Shown here: positions 32,276 through 44,044 of the stretch, piece by piece
Layout of the letters: the number at the start of each line of letters is the position of its first letter
Position numbering within the stretch: the first letter of the stretch is position 1
Assembly (NCBI RefSeq): GCF_033958435.1
Contig: NC_134161.1
Location: 7,564,001 to 7,628,000, forward strand
Source: Carettochelys insculpta
Lineage: Eukaryota; Chordata; Testudines; Carettochelyidae
Direction: 5' to 3'
Length of the DNA stretch: 64,000 bases
The notes under the pieces: generated by a model
What the model saw: only the letters and a program-made list of their open reading frames with translations
What the model was told of the DNA's origin: nothing
Databases searched by the model: none
Translations under genes and position numbers: made by a program

Positions 32276-35200
32276 GTAGAAGGAGCACTGCCCTGGGGCT
32301 GGGCATAAACTTTCCAAGGCCTGCAGAGGCAGGGCACAGAGAGACCCTAGGAAAGAATGAAACAAATGGGTTTTCTGAGGGGAAGACTTAGGAGAAGGCA
32401 GTGAAGATATTCTTATTTTGAAGCTTCCAGCCAGCACCTTGAGGGGTCGGAGGAATGGGCAAGATCCAGGGCAGATCCTGGGGAAAAGGACGACTGGCCT
32501 GTTTAGGACAAGGGCTGATCAATGGCTTTTATGGAACCAGAGCTGCCCCGGCCATTAGACATGCATGCTTTCAAGGCTAGCAATCGACTACAGCTGACTG
32601 CCATGGTAGTGTTCCAGCCATTGCTCCAATTTAGGGGAAAGGCAAGCTCCAAGCCACACATGCCACATGTTAGGACGGCAGAGTCCTGAGAGGTCACGGC
32701 CATTAGGAGGACTGGTATAAGCAGCTCAGTAAAGTAGAAGAAATATGCCAAGGTCTGGCTATTCAGCTCTTTGCCATATATGACATTTCCACGGAGATCC
32801 ATTGCTGGTTTCCTGAAAGGGATTTTCTTTAATATCGAGGGAGTTTCACAAGCAGAGGCGTAGACTGGACACACACACCTCTTCTTCCTTGTACATTTGA
32901 CATGCCTTGCAAAGCTCCCAGTGTTCATCGAGAGTGGGGCGTTTGCAAATACCCCCAGCTGCCTACAGAAAAGGACACTTCACACATAGAAATCTGCTGA
33001 TTGCTGTTCCGTAGCAAATCTCGGATCTCAGAAAGCTTAATCACCCTTGTTAGTATAATTCAGGTGGATTTATTCCATAGCTCTGTGACACCGCTGATTA
33101 TTTATGGGACCTAACAGCAGATTACAATTAAATTTGATTAGCATAAAGATTTTGGAGTGGAAAAACCCACCCTCCTCCACTCCCACTCTAATTTATAGCA
33201 CAGTTCAGTTTTGGTGCAGATGAATTGAACCAGGTCAGAAACCATGCGGACTTGAAGCACGTGGGGCTGTGGGGAGAATCTCTGAGCCAGATCCCTGGGG
33301 AGAGTGTAAACTGAAATAACATCAGCAAAGCCAACGGAACAATATGAGGGTAAGCCGAGGATCTGGCTTTTTATTTTTAATCCCATTTTTCCCTTTTTCC
33401 TGTTGATCTAGCTTCCTTGCTGAATGCTGAGAGAGGAAAGGGAGAAAGTGGGTTTTTAATTTATGTAAATGTATGCACAATACTAATATTTATGTACATG
33501 TGAGTGTGCAGAGAGAACAGGGGAGAACAGGGTGTCCTCAAAGATGTCCCTAATAAGCAGCTGCTGCAATCTCCAGGGTCCTTTACCCCAGTAAACTGGT
33601 CTCTAAGCAGGGTAAATGAGAGAAATAATCTCAGGAGCCTGGAATGTGAGAATGTAAGAAATGCCACATGGCAAAAAATGATGCCGCCTCAGAGCAAGTC
33701 AATAACCAGAGAGAGGCAGTAGGGAAGTGTTCGTGGGTAGGGTTGGGAAAACACTCTACTGTCTCCACTGAGATGCCATGAGCATTACAAGGGGATGCTG
33801 TATCTGTCTGGCAGGGTCAGTATGAGCTTGGGTTGGTGTTGGAGATGTGGCACCACCCTTCTGAGATGCAGCATTTCGAGATGCACGGTCCATCCCTGTG
33901 GGGTGGAAAGATGCCATCAGAATGAAAAATAAATGGGGTAGGGAGGTTGCTAAGTCATTTGGAGGTTTCCCCAGATGTGCTGTGTACATTCGGATCAGTC
34001 CAGCGCTACTTTATGCTGTGCCTGGTTCCGTGGCCCGCTAGCTCTCATTGGCTGAGATCCTGTACGAGTGGTGGTTCTTCTAATCTCCTTTCCTAGTTCT
34101 GCAACCTGCCGTTCACTGGGCGCATAGCTGCATCAGGCCAGCACGGCCAGTTGTACCCTGCCCCCTGTCTTCTGTAGTGTGTTCCTGCCCTGCCTGTGAC
34201 AGCTGTTTGGTTACAGTAGGACGCCTTTAAGGACGAGTCACACAAGAGATGTGGCTTTTCCCCACCAAGCCTCCTTTGACCTGGTTGGTGTTAACGGAGA
34301 GGCGGTGTCGCGAATGCCTCATATCTATTCAGCGGCCTACTTAAAACCATTGGATGCATTGCAAAAAAGTCTCACTGCAGCCATGGAGGCCACGAGTGAG
34401 CAGGCAGGGAAACCTTCATTGTAGTCGCTATTTCTTACCGGGGACCGGGCTCAGGCAGCACTGGCTCGGCAGCCTGGAGGGAGACGGCAGTGGTGCTATC
34501 CCTCCTCTGCGGAGAAGCAGATCGTTCCATCGCTGAAGCTTTAAGCTGTTGCTGGGTCAAAAGTTTAGGGGTAGCTGGCACCAGCCATGCCTCAGCTTCC
34601 ACTTCTGCCAGGGCACACATCTGCCTCCAATGAGGACAAACTCTGCCCATCACATTTATGTGGGAGCTCTCTCTCCAGGCTGAGAAGAGGGTTTCCCTTG
34701 CAGACAGGACCAGAAGAACAAGCTGCCCAGCATTACGCTATCTGTTCCTTGCACTACTGCCTCCTCCCTCGAAGACTGTGCTGCTGCCTACGGGGTAAAA
34801 GCTGCAGCTCTGTAGCTCACAGCAGCTGAGCTGGGATGGCTCAGCCAGGGTGCAGCATGTGTGGTTCCTTCTCCCCCAGGGACTGTATGCTGGGCCTTTT
34901 ATGTTCATGTAGCTGTGGAGAGAGTACGATCAATTCCTAGGCACAGCTGTCTGCTGAAAGTGGCATTTGCACCATGGGCCCAGCTGCAGCTGGCTTGCAA
35001 AGACTCCAAAAGGGGCTCCCGGCCCCTGCCTCAGCCCTGAGCTCTGCGCCTGGATCTGGGTCACACAGGAGCACTAGCCAAGCTAGTTTCAACAGAACTT
35101 ACAAAGGAACAGGGAGGTGTTTGAATTGACTGCGGAAATCTTATTGGTAGCCCGAACCTTCCCTGCTCCTCCTCGGCTGGGAAGCATGTGACATGACCTG

Positions 35201-35684
35201 CGCTCCTGGGGTGAGATGAAACATTGAGATCTTGGACTGAGAACATCCAGTCTGTCTTGGATTGAAGCTGGAGGCGTTAGGATTCAGAGGCTGGGCCCCA
35301 CTCTACCTCGATTAGGGTGTAACAGGAAGGCATCCTGGCCAAATTTATACTCCAGCAATCTTGTGCTGCTGATCCGACTGAGTGATGTCCCTGTGCAATG
35401 AGCTCTCCCTCGTTTTGACCATGCTCTTGGTGAAAACCAGCGGGAGCTTTGCCATGAAGAATGGGGAGTGGGGTTTTTGTCTGGTCTGTGGAAAGCTTTT
35501 ATCTGCTGCTGAGCACCTGCAGGAATCACTTGGAATGCAGCAGGATCAAACAGTAAGAGCAATTGGGAGCCGCAATGCTAGTGCAAGAAGAGCTGCCATA
35601 TTCCACCCCGGCGGTAGCCATACATCACCGACGAGTAGGGTGGCAGCAAGAGAAGGGAATGGCCTTTTAGTAGCTTAGGGTTTG
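32276..35684. other. Unique non-coding sequence
   Basis: No repeat or exon can be defended. 33030-33150 ('GATTATTTATGGGACC', 'ATTACAATTAAATTTGATTAGC' in pieces) is a candidate conserved non-coding element. 34000-34300 and 34560-35060 are moderately GC-rich without CpG-island character obvious to the eye. Confidence 0.4.
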
Positions 35685-35850
35685 GGAGACTCCGGTTCAG
35701 TTGCCTGTTCTACGACAAACTGTCTGTGTGACCTTGAGCAAGTTATGTAGTTGCCGTGCCTCAGTTTCTCTTCTTAAAATGGTACGTCCTTGCTTCACCA
35801 AGGACAAAAAGTATGAAACTGTGAGAAGCTCAGTAAGCTGTTCTACCACT
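35685..35850 (+). repeat. MIR-like SINE
   Basis: 'AGACTCCGGTTCAGTTGCC' is a worn tRNA B-box region. 'CTGTCTGTGTGACCTTGAGC', 'AAGTTATGTAGTTGCCGTGC', 'CTCAGTTTCTCTTCTTAAAA' and 'GAAACTGTGAGAAGCTCAG' follow in MIR order. Confidence 0.6.
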
Positions 35851-36253
35851 ATGGGAGAAGGGGGAAAAAAGTATCACAGGTAGAACACAATTGCTGTGCA
35901 TGTAGGATCGGCTTCAAGTCGGCACGCTTCGTCCAATTAAGGACAGCCAGCTGTCTGGCCCCCAGTCTGCTGATCACTCAACAATCCCCTTTATGGATGT
36001 AAAGATGCTATTGGAATGCACAAGGCATTGTTCTGCTTAGTACAAAGGGGCTTGCATGCCACAGTTTCTTTGCGCCGTTGACCTCAGGGTGAAGTCCCTA
36101 CACAGAGCTTTTTCCTGGCTGTTGTAAATGTTCGTTCTGTATTAATTCTGTCATGGATCAATAATTAATGTTGCTGCATCCGTTACAACTCCCCCCAGTG
36201 AGAGTGAGAGAGAACCTTGGTGGCAGGGAAGTGTTTCATACGTTCCCTGTCAC

Positions 36254-36510
36254 AAGGTCTTTGCTGTGTGCGGTGGTGGTGTAGCCATATTGGTCCCAGG
36301 ATATTAAGGACACAAGGTGGATGAGGTAATATCTTTTATTGGCCTGACTTCTGTTGGTAAGAGAGGCAAGCCTGTGAGTTTATACAGATCGCCTCTGAGG
36401 GAGCTGAAGAACAGCTCTGTGTAAACTGGAAAGCTTGTCTCTTTCTCCAAGGGAAGTCAGGCCAATAAAAGAGAATACCTCATCCACCTTATCTCCCCAG
36501 AAAGTCTTTG
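36254..36510 (-). mobile_element. Palindromic SINE-like retroposon, older subfamily
   Basis: The element at 36264-36500 opens with GGTGTAGCCATATTGGTCCC and then 'AGGTGGATGAGGTAATATC', 'TTTTATTGGCCTGACTTC'. The inverted arm at about 36450-36490 reads 'GAAGTCAGGCCAATAAAAG' and 'TACCTCATCCACCT'. AAGGTCTTTG (36254-36263) and AAAGTCTTTG (36501-36510) form a 10-bp duplication with one mismatch. The conserved terminus is on the left and the truncated end on the right, as at 8335 and 28911, with a longer loop. Confidence 0.7.
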
Positions 36511-36994
36511 TATACTTTGAAGACCTGTCTGGTCCAGGCTCTAGCAGCCTTTTTATACCAGAGCTACATTTTACTATTGTAGGGATGTCAAGAGCTTAGG
36601 GCAAGGTTGAACATTTTATCTGGGCTCAACTTTTCCTCCCTGCAATTAGCAGCCCCACCTCCACCCCACAAAAAAAACCTGTCTAATCTAAACCTCCAGA
36701 AATTTTGGTTATGTTCACATGGGGGGGGAAAAATTAGGCAAGTGTAAGAAAATAAATGTGTAGAATGTAAAAACTTGATTAATTGGTCTACACATGTGAA
36801 TACACAGACAAAAATGGTACCATATTGCAGCTTGGCTAATGAGATGGGTGAACCTAAGGCCCAAGAGCGGATCATGTTGTGTGCCCCTTTCTGAAATTTC
36901 ATGGCCTCCACCTTACTCACCTCTGTCTTAGTGCATGTTTGCTTGACGTGGTCTTTAATAGCTTCCCTCCTTGCAATTAACAAGAAACTTTCAT

Positions 36995-37232
36995 ATCCAG
37001 CAGCCCCAGGACCAGGAGGTTGCCAGATATTCAACTCTTCTGGATAATAGAGAGTTATGCCTAGTGATGCATGATACAAAAGAAAAACAAGATTAGCTAT
37101 TAAGAAACAAACAACAATGTTTGCAGAGTACTTTATTTACCAAAAGTAGTATGGTACACTGTCAACTTCTACTGTATTTGCTGTATTTATTTGTATTTAC
37201 TTTCAATATACAGTACTTACGGAAAACACAGC
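36995..37232. mobile_element. Tigger-like element, left part (split by CR1)
   Basis: 'GGTTGCCAGATATTCAACTC', 'TTCTGGATAATAGAGAGTT', then A-rich sequence and 'AGTACTTTATTTACC', 'CAATATACAGTACTTACGG'. I associate this with a turtle Tigger-type repeat. It is cut at 37233 by a CR1, and similar sequence ('GCTGGATATTTGAGAGTTCC', 'GGATGATAG') resumes after 38415. Confidence 0.45.
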
Positions 37233-37313
37233 GAATCATAGAATCCTGGGGCTGGAAGGGACTTCAGGAGGTCATCGAGTCCAGCTACCTGGTTCAAGTT
37301 GGATCAACCCCAA

Positions 37314-38415
37314 CTAAGCCATCCCAGCTAGGACCTTCTCAAGCTGGGGCTTAAAAACATGCAGGGATGGAGATTCTACCGCATTCCTAGGCAATGTGTT
37401 CAAGTGCTCCACCACCCTCCTGATGAAGTAGTTTTTCCTAATATTCAACCTACACCTCTCCCTCTGTAACTTCAGACCATTGCTCCTTGTTCTGCCGTCT
37501 GTCGCCACTGAGAACAGTTTCTGTCTATCCTCTTTAGAGCCCCTCCCCGCCCGCCCTTCAGGAACTTGAAGGCTGCGATTAAATCACCCCTCACTCTTCT
37601 CTTCTGCAAACCAAATAAGCCCCAATCCCTCAGCCTCGCCTCATAGGCCAGGTGCTCCAGACCCTTAATCATTTTCGTTGTCCTCCGCTGAACCTGCTCC
37701 AGCACATCCACATTCTTTCTATACTGTGGGGCCCAAAACAGGATGCAGTACTCCAGATGTGGCCTCACCAGTGCTGAATAAAGGGGAACAACAACTTCTC
37801 TAAATCTTCTCAAAACGCTCCTCCCAATGCATCCCAATATGCCATTAGCCTTCTTGGCTATAAGGGCACATTGTTTACTCATATCCCATCTTTCATCCAC
37901 GATAATCCTTAGGTCCCTTTCTGCTGTACTGCTGCTTAGCCAGTCTGTCCCCAGCCAAAACAACACTTGGGATTCTTCCATCCCAAGTGCAGGACTCTAC
38001 GCTTCTTGTTGAACCACATCAGATTTCTTTCAGCCCAATCCTCCAATTTATCCAGGTCAGTCTAGATCAGGCGTGTCCAACCCATGGCCTGCGGGCCGCA
38101 TGCAGCCCTGGACAGCTAGTAATGCGGCCCCACAAGATCATAAACTTTTCACATTATTATGTGATTTATATACATTAACTATATTATATATTTTATATGT
38201 GGCCCAAGACAATTCCTCTTCACTCAATGCGGCCCAGGCAAGCCAAAATGTTGGACACCCATGCTCTAGATCCTACCTCTACCCTCCAACGTATCTACCT
38301 CTTCCCCTAGCTTAGTGTCATCCACAAACTTGCTGAGGGTGCAATCCAGTCCCTCACCCAGGTCATTTTATAAAGATGTTGAACAACACTGGCCCCAGAA
38401 CCGAGCCTGGGGTTA
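37314..38415 (-). pseudogene. CR1 ORF2 reverse transcriptase, C-terminal half, broken
   Basis: Reading the minus strand from 38415: TPGSVLGPVLFNIFI, a frameshift, then [19 protein letters not shown] (about 38345-38305). This contains the FVDD version of the RT catalytic box. After the hAT insertion the frame continues from 37981 with STAERDLRIIVDERWDMSKQ and then LVRPHLEYCILFWAPQYRKN, the thumb-side CR1 blocks. A second frameshift in the G-rich stretch near 37540-37560 separates this from ATDGRTRSNGLKLQRERCRL and PRNAVESPSLHVFKPQLEKV, the normal CR1 C-terminus, which ends near 37317. With two shifts and one insertion no enzyme can be made. The last two blocks are well preserved, so the copy is of moderate age. 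Confidence 0.9.
38060..38271. mobile_element. hAT (Charlie-like) MITE, 196 bp, with 8-bp target duplication
   Basis: The element at 38068-38263 begins CAGGCGTGTCCAACCCATGG and its reverse-complement right end begins CATGGGTGTCCAACATTTTG, fitting the CAGNGGTGTCCAA-type terminus of Charlie-group hAT elements. Flanks GTCTAGAT (38060-38067) and CTCTAGAT (38264-38271) match at 7 of 8 bases. The interior has 'GCGGGCCGCATGCAGCCC' and an A/T-rich centre. The surrounding CR1 sequence joins seamlessly when the element is ignored. Confidence 0.85.
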
Positions 38416-38500
38416 CTTATGGTTGAAATGCTGGATATTTGAGAGTTCCGGATGATAGAAAGAGATAGGAAAGAGATAGGATAGGAAAGAGATCACTGTA
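38416..38500. mobile_element. Tigger-like element, right part (beyond the CR1)
   Basis: 'ACTTATGGTTGAAATGCTGG', 'ATATTTGAGAGTTCCGGATG' and repeated 'GGAAAGAGATAGGA' units follow the CR1 5' break. The first phrase resembles the segment left of the CR1 (ACTTACGGAAAACACAGC), either as a target duplication or as parts of one repeat. Confidence 0.35.
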
Positions 38501-38708
38501 CATGAACTCCACCTGACACACTTACCTGGGTCTGCGAAGGGGAGCCCTCATTGTCCAGAGACTGGGTCTTGTTTTAGGAGACGCTGAGTTTCCTGAGTCA
38601 TCTTAGTGCTGCTGAAAGGTGCCAAGTAACAATGGAGATGAATCCTCCACCTGTATTCTAGGTTCCCCACTGTTGCATCTCAGTCATGACTGAGAGAGAA
38701 AGACCCTT

Positions 38709-39437
38709 TCAAGCCGTGTCTACACGTGCACGCTACTTTGAAGTAGCGGCACTAACTTCAAAATAGCGCTCGTCACGGCTACACGTGTTGGGCGCTATTT
38801 TGATGTTAACATCGACGTTAGGCGGCGAGACGTCGAAGTCGCTAACCCCATGAGGGGATGGGAATAGCGCCCTACTTCAACGTTCAACGTCGAAGTAGGG
38901 AACGTGTAGTCGTTGCGCGTCCCGCAACATCGAAATTGCAGGGTCCTCCATGGCGGCCATCAGCTGAGGGGTTGAGAGACGCTCTCTCTCCAGCCCCTGC
39001 GGGGATCTATGGTCACCATGTGCAGCAGCCCTTAGCCCAGGGCTTCTGGCTGCTGCTGCTGCTGCTGCAACTGCAGCTGGGGGTCCATGCTGCATGCACA
39101 GGGTCTGCAACCAGTTGTCAGCTCTGTGGATCTTGTACTGTTTAGTGCAAGTGTGTCTGGGAGGGGCCCTTTAAGGGAGCGGCTTGCTGTTGAGTCCGCC
39201 CTGTGACCCTGTCTGCAGCTGTGCCTGGCACCCTTATTTCGATGTGTGCTACTTTGGCGTGTAGACGTTCCCTCACTACGCCTATTTCGATGTGGTGCTG
39301 CGCAACGTCGATGTTGAATGTCGACGTTGCCAGCCCTGGAGGACGTGTAGACGTTATTCATCGAAATAGCCTATTTCCATGTCTCCACATCGAAATAGGC
39401 TACTTCGATGTAGGCTTCACGTGTAGACGTAGCTTCA
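38709..39437. mobile_element. 723-bp inverted-repeat MITE, second copy, TCA target duplication
   Basis: The element at 38712-39434 begins AGCCGTGTCTACACGTGCAC and ends with the inverse (rc: AGCTACGTCTACACGTGAAG). TCA lies at 38709-38711 and 39435-39437. Its interior is colinear with 1507-2222: the same TTCGAAATAGC units, 'ACCCCATGAGGGGATGGGAA', the CTG run, 'GAGGGGCCCTTTAAGGGAGC' and the same internal CGTGTAGACG copies. A plus-strand frame (38858-39145) shows a run of leucines (FWLLLLLLQLQLG) that looks like a signal peptide. It is simply the CTG run and the copy at 1507 breaks it, so I do not call a gene. Confidence 0.85.
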
Positions 39438-40514
39438 GAGTGAGAGGGGAGTTGTGTTTCCATAATCCAGGCCTTTCTGGTGAGACCACCCCGGGCCCTC
39501 GCGACAAGTGGTCAAGTGAGTAGGCCAAGACCACACACTTACTTCCTTTTGGCCATCAAACAAGTGTCAAATCACTGACTTCCAGCTGCTAACAAACCGA
39601 GGCAGACTGGAAGTGGTGACCTAAGGTGGAAAAAATCTCTGAATCCCATTACCAGCCCCCTAAGCCATCCTAGTCCCTGGACTAACTCTTGTTAAAAATC
39701 AAAGTGATCTTGAGTCTGTCTCTTTAGAAGACAAATTGGTCAAGACAGAGGTAGCTGGATGTCAGAGCACTTTTTGCCTCCGGCACCCTCATGACAGCTC
39801 GCGCATCAGGGTTCCTTTCCAGCTGCAGTTTTCACTAATGTATTCGCCACTGGATGGAAAATCTAAGCATCTATGTTTATTTCCATAGTGGAGAAACCTC
39901 CGGGATGGGTGCCTGTTACTCGCAATGAAGCTGGACTTAGCCATGCTGGTGGCTATTAAGGTGGCTGGCCCTTGCACCTGGTACATGGGAGTTGCAATAT
40001 GTTGACAGTGCATCCGATAAATGACCACTTAACACTATGCTTTAATAGCCCGTCATGCATGGATTGCAAATAGATTTTTGCAAATCCTAACTTGGGGATT
40101 ATGATCTTCATTAAAGAAACCAAGGCCCGGATTCACCCATAAAAGAGTTGTGAGTGGAGCTAACTGAAATATGCCATTTTTCCTTGGGAAGTTTTGAAAG
40201 ATCCTTGATTTATTGAGAGGTTTGGTTTTGTTCAGAGTTTTATTTTTTTAAATGTCTTGTGATTTTTGGTTTGCTGTCAAAAAAAGAAAAAAACCAGCAA
40301 AATATTCAGTTTTGTCATCTTTTTCTCAGATTGATTCCAAAAACTGGATTGTTACTGGTTTCCTTTTAGAAAATGTTGACAACTTTTTTTCCAGGAGTTA
40401 ATAAATAAATAAATAAGATCCTTTTTGAAAAAAAATTGTCAGAATGATTTTTATGATGAAGAGAAAAAATGAGACATTTGGAGTTCTAGTTGTTAATAGA
40501 ACTCAAGTTCTGCC
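39438..40514. other. Unique non-coding sequence
   Basis: 40200-40440 is T/A-rich ('TTTTATTTTTTTAAATG', a short (AATA)n near 40404, 'TTTGAAAAAAAATTG'). No exon. Confidence 0.4.
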
Positions 40515-40933
40515 TCTGGCTGCGTCTACACTACAGCGATTCTTCAAAAGATGATCTTCTGGAAGATCATCTTTTGAAAGAGTGTGTCCACACACAAAAA
40601 AAGATCAAAAAATTGACCAGCTCTTTCAGTAGAGAGCACCCACACAGCCACCACTCTTTCAAAAGAACGGGGCAGGGATTGAAAAATCCAGCACTGTGAG
40701 GATTGCTCTTTTGAAAAAGGACCTGCTGAGCATCTCCACATGCTATTGTGCTCAAAGAAGCTTTTGAAAGGGAGCACTCTTCCAGTTCCAGGAGTGGAAG
40801 AAGGCTTCCAGAAGAAGAGCTGCATTTTTTCGAATTCAGATCGAAAGACTGCATTTTGTGCGTGAACGTGCTGTGTGTTCTTTGAAAAAGGCCCGGATTT
40901 TCCAAAAGACCCACTAATGTAGATGTGGCTTCT
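40515..40933. mobile_element. 413-bp inverted-repeat MITE with TCT target duplication
   Basis: The element at 40518-40930 starts GGCTGCGTCTACACTACAGC. The reverse complement of its right end starts AGCCACATCTACATTAGTG. TCT is at 40515-40517 and 40931-40933. The interior alternates CTTTTGAAAG, CTCTTTC and 'TTTGAAAAAGG' in both orientations and contains 'AAGATGATCTTCTGGAAG' followed directly by its inverse. Open frames on the minus strand cross it but consist of these repeats. Confidence 0.75.
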
Positions 40934-43492
40934 GAGTCCCCTCCCCTAACCATTGGTTGCGCTCCTTCTCAGTCTATGAAGATCACAGCCAATCAGTGCT
41001 AAAGGGAGGAACAGACACGAAAAATTCTTACTATCGAAGCATCATTTCCCTGACCTTTGTGACCAGAAAAGGGGAAACAGATATTAAGAGTATGGAAAGA
41101 ATAAAAATGTTAAAGTCAGTGGAACTGCAGACAACTCTTCCAATTTAATCTCTTTGGGGCAAGGATTGATTCTTGTTATGTGTGTGCTCAATGGGCCCAG
41201 ACCTCAACTGGATTCTCTAGGCTCAGGTGTAATAACAATAACATGAGCAATGAAATTTGGAAGATCTCACTGGTAGCTCACAGACTGGACAGACTGAAAA
41301 TTTTATTTTTGTGAATATTTCTTTTTAAGCATTTTTTCTAGCTATACATTTTCCCTTTTTTTGAAATTATGGGGAGGGGCTAAACTGGTAATTATTCAGT
41401 GAGCATAGAGGCTGACATTCAAAGAAGTTAAAGCCTGTATAATCCTCAAAATCCAAATACTCAGCCTCACATGTTAGAATACACAAGCAAATACCCTTAT
41501 CTAAAATTCTGAAAAGTTCTAAAGCAGCATTTTTCTTACCAGGCCAATCTGCAAAATTTCATTCTTATCAGTAGGAATATTTCTTTGTCAGATTGCGTGC
41601 AAGGGGCAACATTGACTGACATTTACCGACGTTTGTTGGGTAAAAATCTAATCCTTCCAGGCCTTCTCCTAGCACAGCCCAGGACCAGTTCTCTGTCTCA
41701 CTCTGTCTCTTCGTTTGCGGCTTTTATTGCTGGGGAAGTCTTGCAACCAGCAAATTCTATTAATCTATCTGGGAAGATAGAAGCTCTTTGTTCTTGGTTT
41801 GTTTTCTTCCTCAGTCAGACTGTGGTCGAGCCTGTATGTCTAAAAAAAAGGTAGCAGGAGAGACAAACCTAGGGTGACAGAAGGATCCCAGTGCTGGGAT
41901 AGATCCTTACCTGACATCAGGCATCTTACGCCCACGGCTTTGCACCAGCTGCTGTTGCAGTGAGAGAAGCTTTGACGTGATCGGCATGTCTTCTTTCTTG
42001 CCCAGTCTGGACTTGGGAAAATCCTCTGCCTGCGTCCTAGCCAGTTCCTATCAGCTGGTGACAAGCAGCAAGGCCTTAGTGCCCAGCCTCATGTAACACA
42101 CGGGTTTGTGGCAGTGCTTGTCTGTTAACGTGATGGATGCCCGAGGAGTGACTAGAGCCCCGCTCGTAAATCTAGCTGTGCAGACTTCATGCCAAACATC
42201 GGTTGCATTGATCACTGAATCGAAGAGTCTGTGGCAGAGTCTCGTGGGGTCCCTCCCCGAGGGTGCTTGGCTTGTGAGTCTATTAATCAGAGCTGTGACG
42301 AGCCAGCACAGCCCAGCTCTAGCCTTGCTGCCGTGGTACGCAGCGTGACTGTCTCCCTGTTGTGCCACATATGCATGCATGTAAACCAACCTGCTTGTCA
42401 ACCGCTCTTCCCCACGCTGTCCTGCAATGTGCTCAGATCGAAATCAACAACCTATCAATAATTCAATGCCCAAGCACAACCTGTGTGACCCTCCTTGCTC
42501 TCCCACTGTCCTCTTCGTTTGCCGTGTCCACCCTATGGACACTCTGCCAAGCTCTTTGTTCTCTTTTGGCCCAACGGCCTTTCCTCCAGGCTTGGTGAGG
42601 TATCATGCAGCTCTCTTTGCTCATCTATTGGTGCAACAATTGGGTTACTCCAATTCATTCATAAATATGTCAGTGATATGGATCAATCAGCCTTGGTTGG
42701 GCCCTGATCTAAAGGCACATGATTGCATGGGAGCGACTTCTGTTGCCACGAGCCCCATCATGACCTCAGATTCCATTATGCTTTCTTTTATCTTCTAGGT
42801 GAGAACATGTGGTATATTGCTTTTGCAGTTCAAGTGCTCACATGCCACTGACGATCAGGCAATAGATCCCTCTGAGGGTAGAGGATACAAGCAACATGAG
42901 AAGTACAAACAAATTAGAATGGGACATAGAAAATGCGTAAATATCAAAGTTAATTATGAAGGATTTTTTGTTTTGTTTGGGGTTTTTTTAGGCAATGCAA
43001 TGCTTGTGCCAGGATAGTTCTTGACCTGCAAAAGGAACCGTGGGATTTATTCCTGAAGTCAGACCGATGGTGTTGTCTCTCACAGAAGGGTAAACACCTT
43101 TTTGATTTCGTTAAAGCTGGTGAACTTGTTTCTGATGCTGGAGGGGAGACAAAGAACAAACATAATGTCTCTGTGGGAAAAGGCACAGTGATCTCACTCG
43201 AACGTTCTGCAACTGAATTAAAACACACCTTGCCTGTGCAACGGTCACTGAGGGTGGCCTGTATGTCAAGGGGAAGCAAACAGAAGGACCAATATCTCCA
43301 TAGTTACAAAGACCATCCAGACTAGGGAGAGCTGGGTTTCCTTCATGAGGTGGGTTTTACAGTTATGTTCAGGGGCTGGCCAGAAGTGCTTAAGAAAGTG
43401 TATGAACAGGAGTGTTTCTGTACTGTGCCTTTAGGAAGTGCAGAAAAAATGTTAACCAGCCCAGTTGACAGATTTAGGCCCTGAGGGAGGGA
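40934..43492. other. Unique non-coding sequence
   Basis: No repeat is recognised between about 40940 and 43490 and no exon is defensible. The 123-codon frame at 42427-42798 and others show no domain. 42960-42990 is T/G-rich. Confidence 0.4.
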
Positions 43493-43699
43493 GACGTAAG
43501 CAATGTTCCCTCTAATTTTTTTTTTCATTTGTGTGCGGAATATATATTGTTGTATGAACTGAGGCACGTGCAGATGAGCACCGCCAGTGGAAACGCACGC
43601 TGCTGGCTGTGGGCACTCTGTTAATCAGCTGGGAAGCTTTTTGAATCTCTCCTGGGCAAGCACCCAAGCACTCAGTTTACAGGGAGCACTGGATGTAAG
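43493..43699. mobile_element. hAT-like MITE, 191 bp, with 8-bp target duplication
   Basis: The element at 43501-43691 starts CAATGTTCCCTCTAATTTTT and ends with the inverse of CAGTGCTCCCTGTAAACTG. Flanks GACGTAAG (43493-43500) and GATGTAAG (43692-43699) match at 7 of 8. It is the same family as 12113, 32090, 48761 and 54191 but in opposite orientation (AATTTTTTTTT near the left end). Confidence 0.8.
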
Positions 43700-43804
43700 T
43701 GGCAACTGTCTTAGCTGAGATTGAGTTCCATGGCTCTTTAGGTGTGGTTGTAACAGATGCATGTCCTCGACAGATGGGGCCCACTGACCAGTGGATTATG
43801 CACG

Positions 43805-43900
43805 GCTCTTTTTCCCCTGGGGAACTGAGGCACAGAGAGGTTAAGAGACTTGCTCAAGGTCACACGGAGGACTTCGGTGGCAAAAAAAAAAAATTGGTCC
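43805..43900 (+). repeat. MIR-like SINE fragment
   Basis: 'GGGGAACTGAGGCACAGAGA', 'GGTTAAGAGACTTGCTCAAG' and 'GTCACACGGAGGACTTCGG' give the classic MIR central body, well preserved, followed by an A-rich run. Confidence 0.65.
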
Positions 43901-44044
43901 CAGGTCTCTCAGTTCCCAATGAGTTCACCATTGTGCTGTGGGATGCTCCCATGTCCAGAAAATAAGATTGTCCATAGTGTTGCTTTAAGTTATGACATCT
44001 CACCCCAGGTTGTGCCACTCCACCGTGTAGGCCAGCACAGATAA

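Larger units (their letters stand above)
37233..38415 (-). mobile_element. CR1 LINE, 3' 1.2 kb, with nested hAT element
   Basis: The plus strand starts GAATCATAGAATCCTGGGGC and GGAAGGGACTTCAGGAGG, the reverse complement of the CR1 3' UTR and octamer tail. The 3' UTR is short and the C-terminal half of ORF2 follows up to the RT active-site region. A 196-bp hAT-like element interrupts it at 38068-38263. Upstream coding sequence is absent, the usual 5' truncation. It appears to have landed within a Tigger-like repeat (36995-37232 plus 38416-38500). Confidence 0.9.

Noticed and set aside
31774..32337. 187-codon open frame on the minus strand
   Set aside because: No recognisable domain, Cys/Pro/Ser-rich composition, and its start lies inside a hAT-like element. 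No splice or promoter context supports it.
42427..42798. 123-codon open frame on the plus strand
   Set aside because: No domain, no conserved pattern, and several other frames overlap it with equal length.
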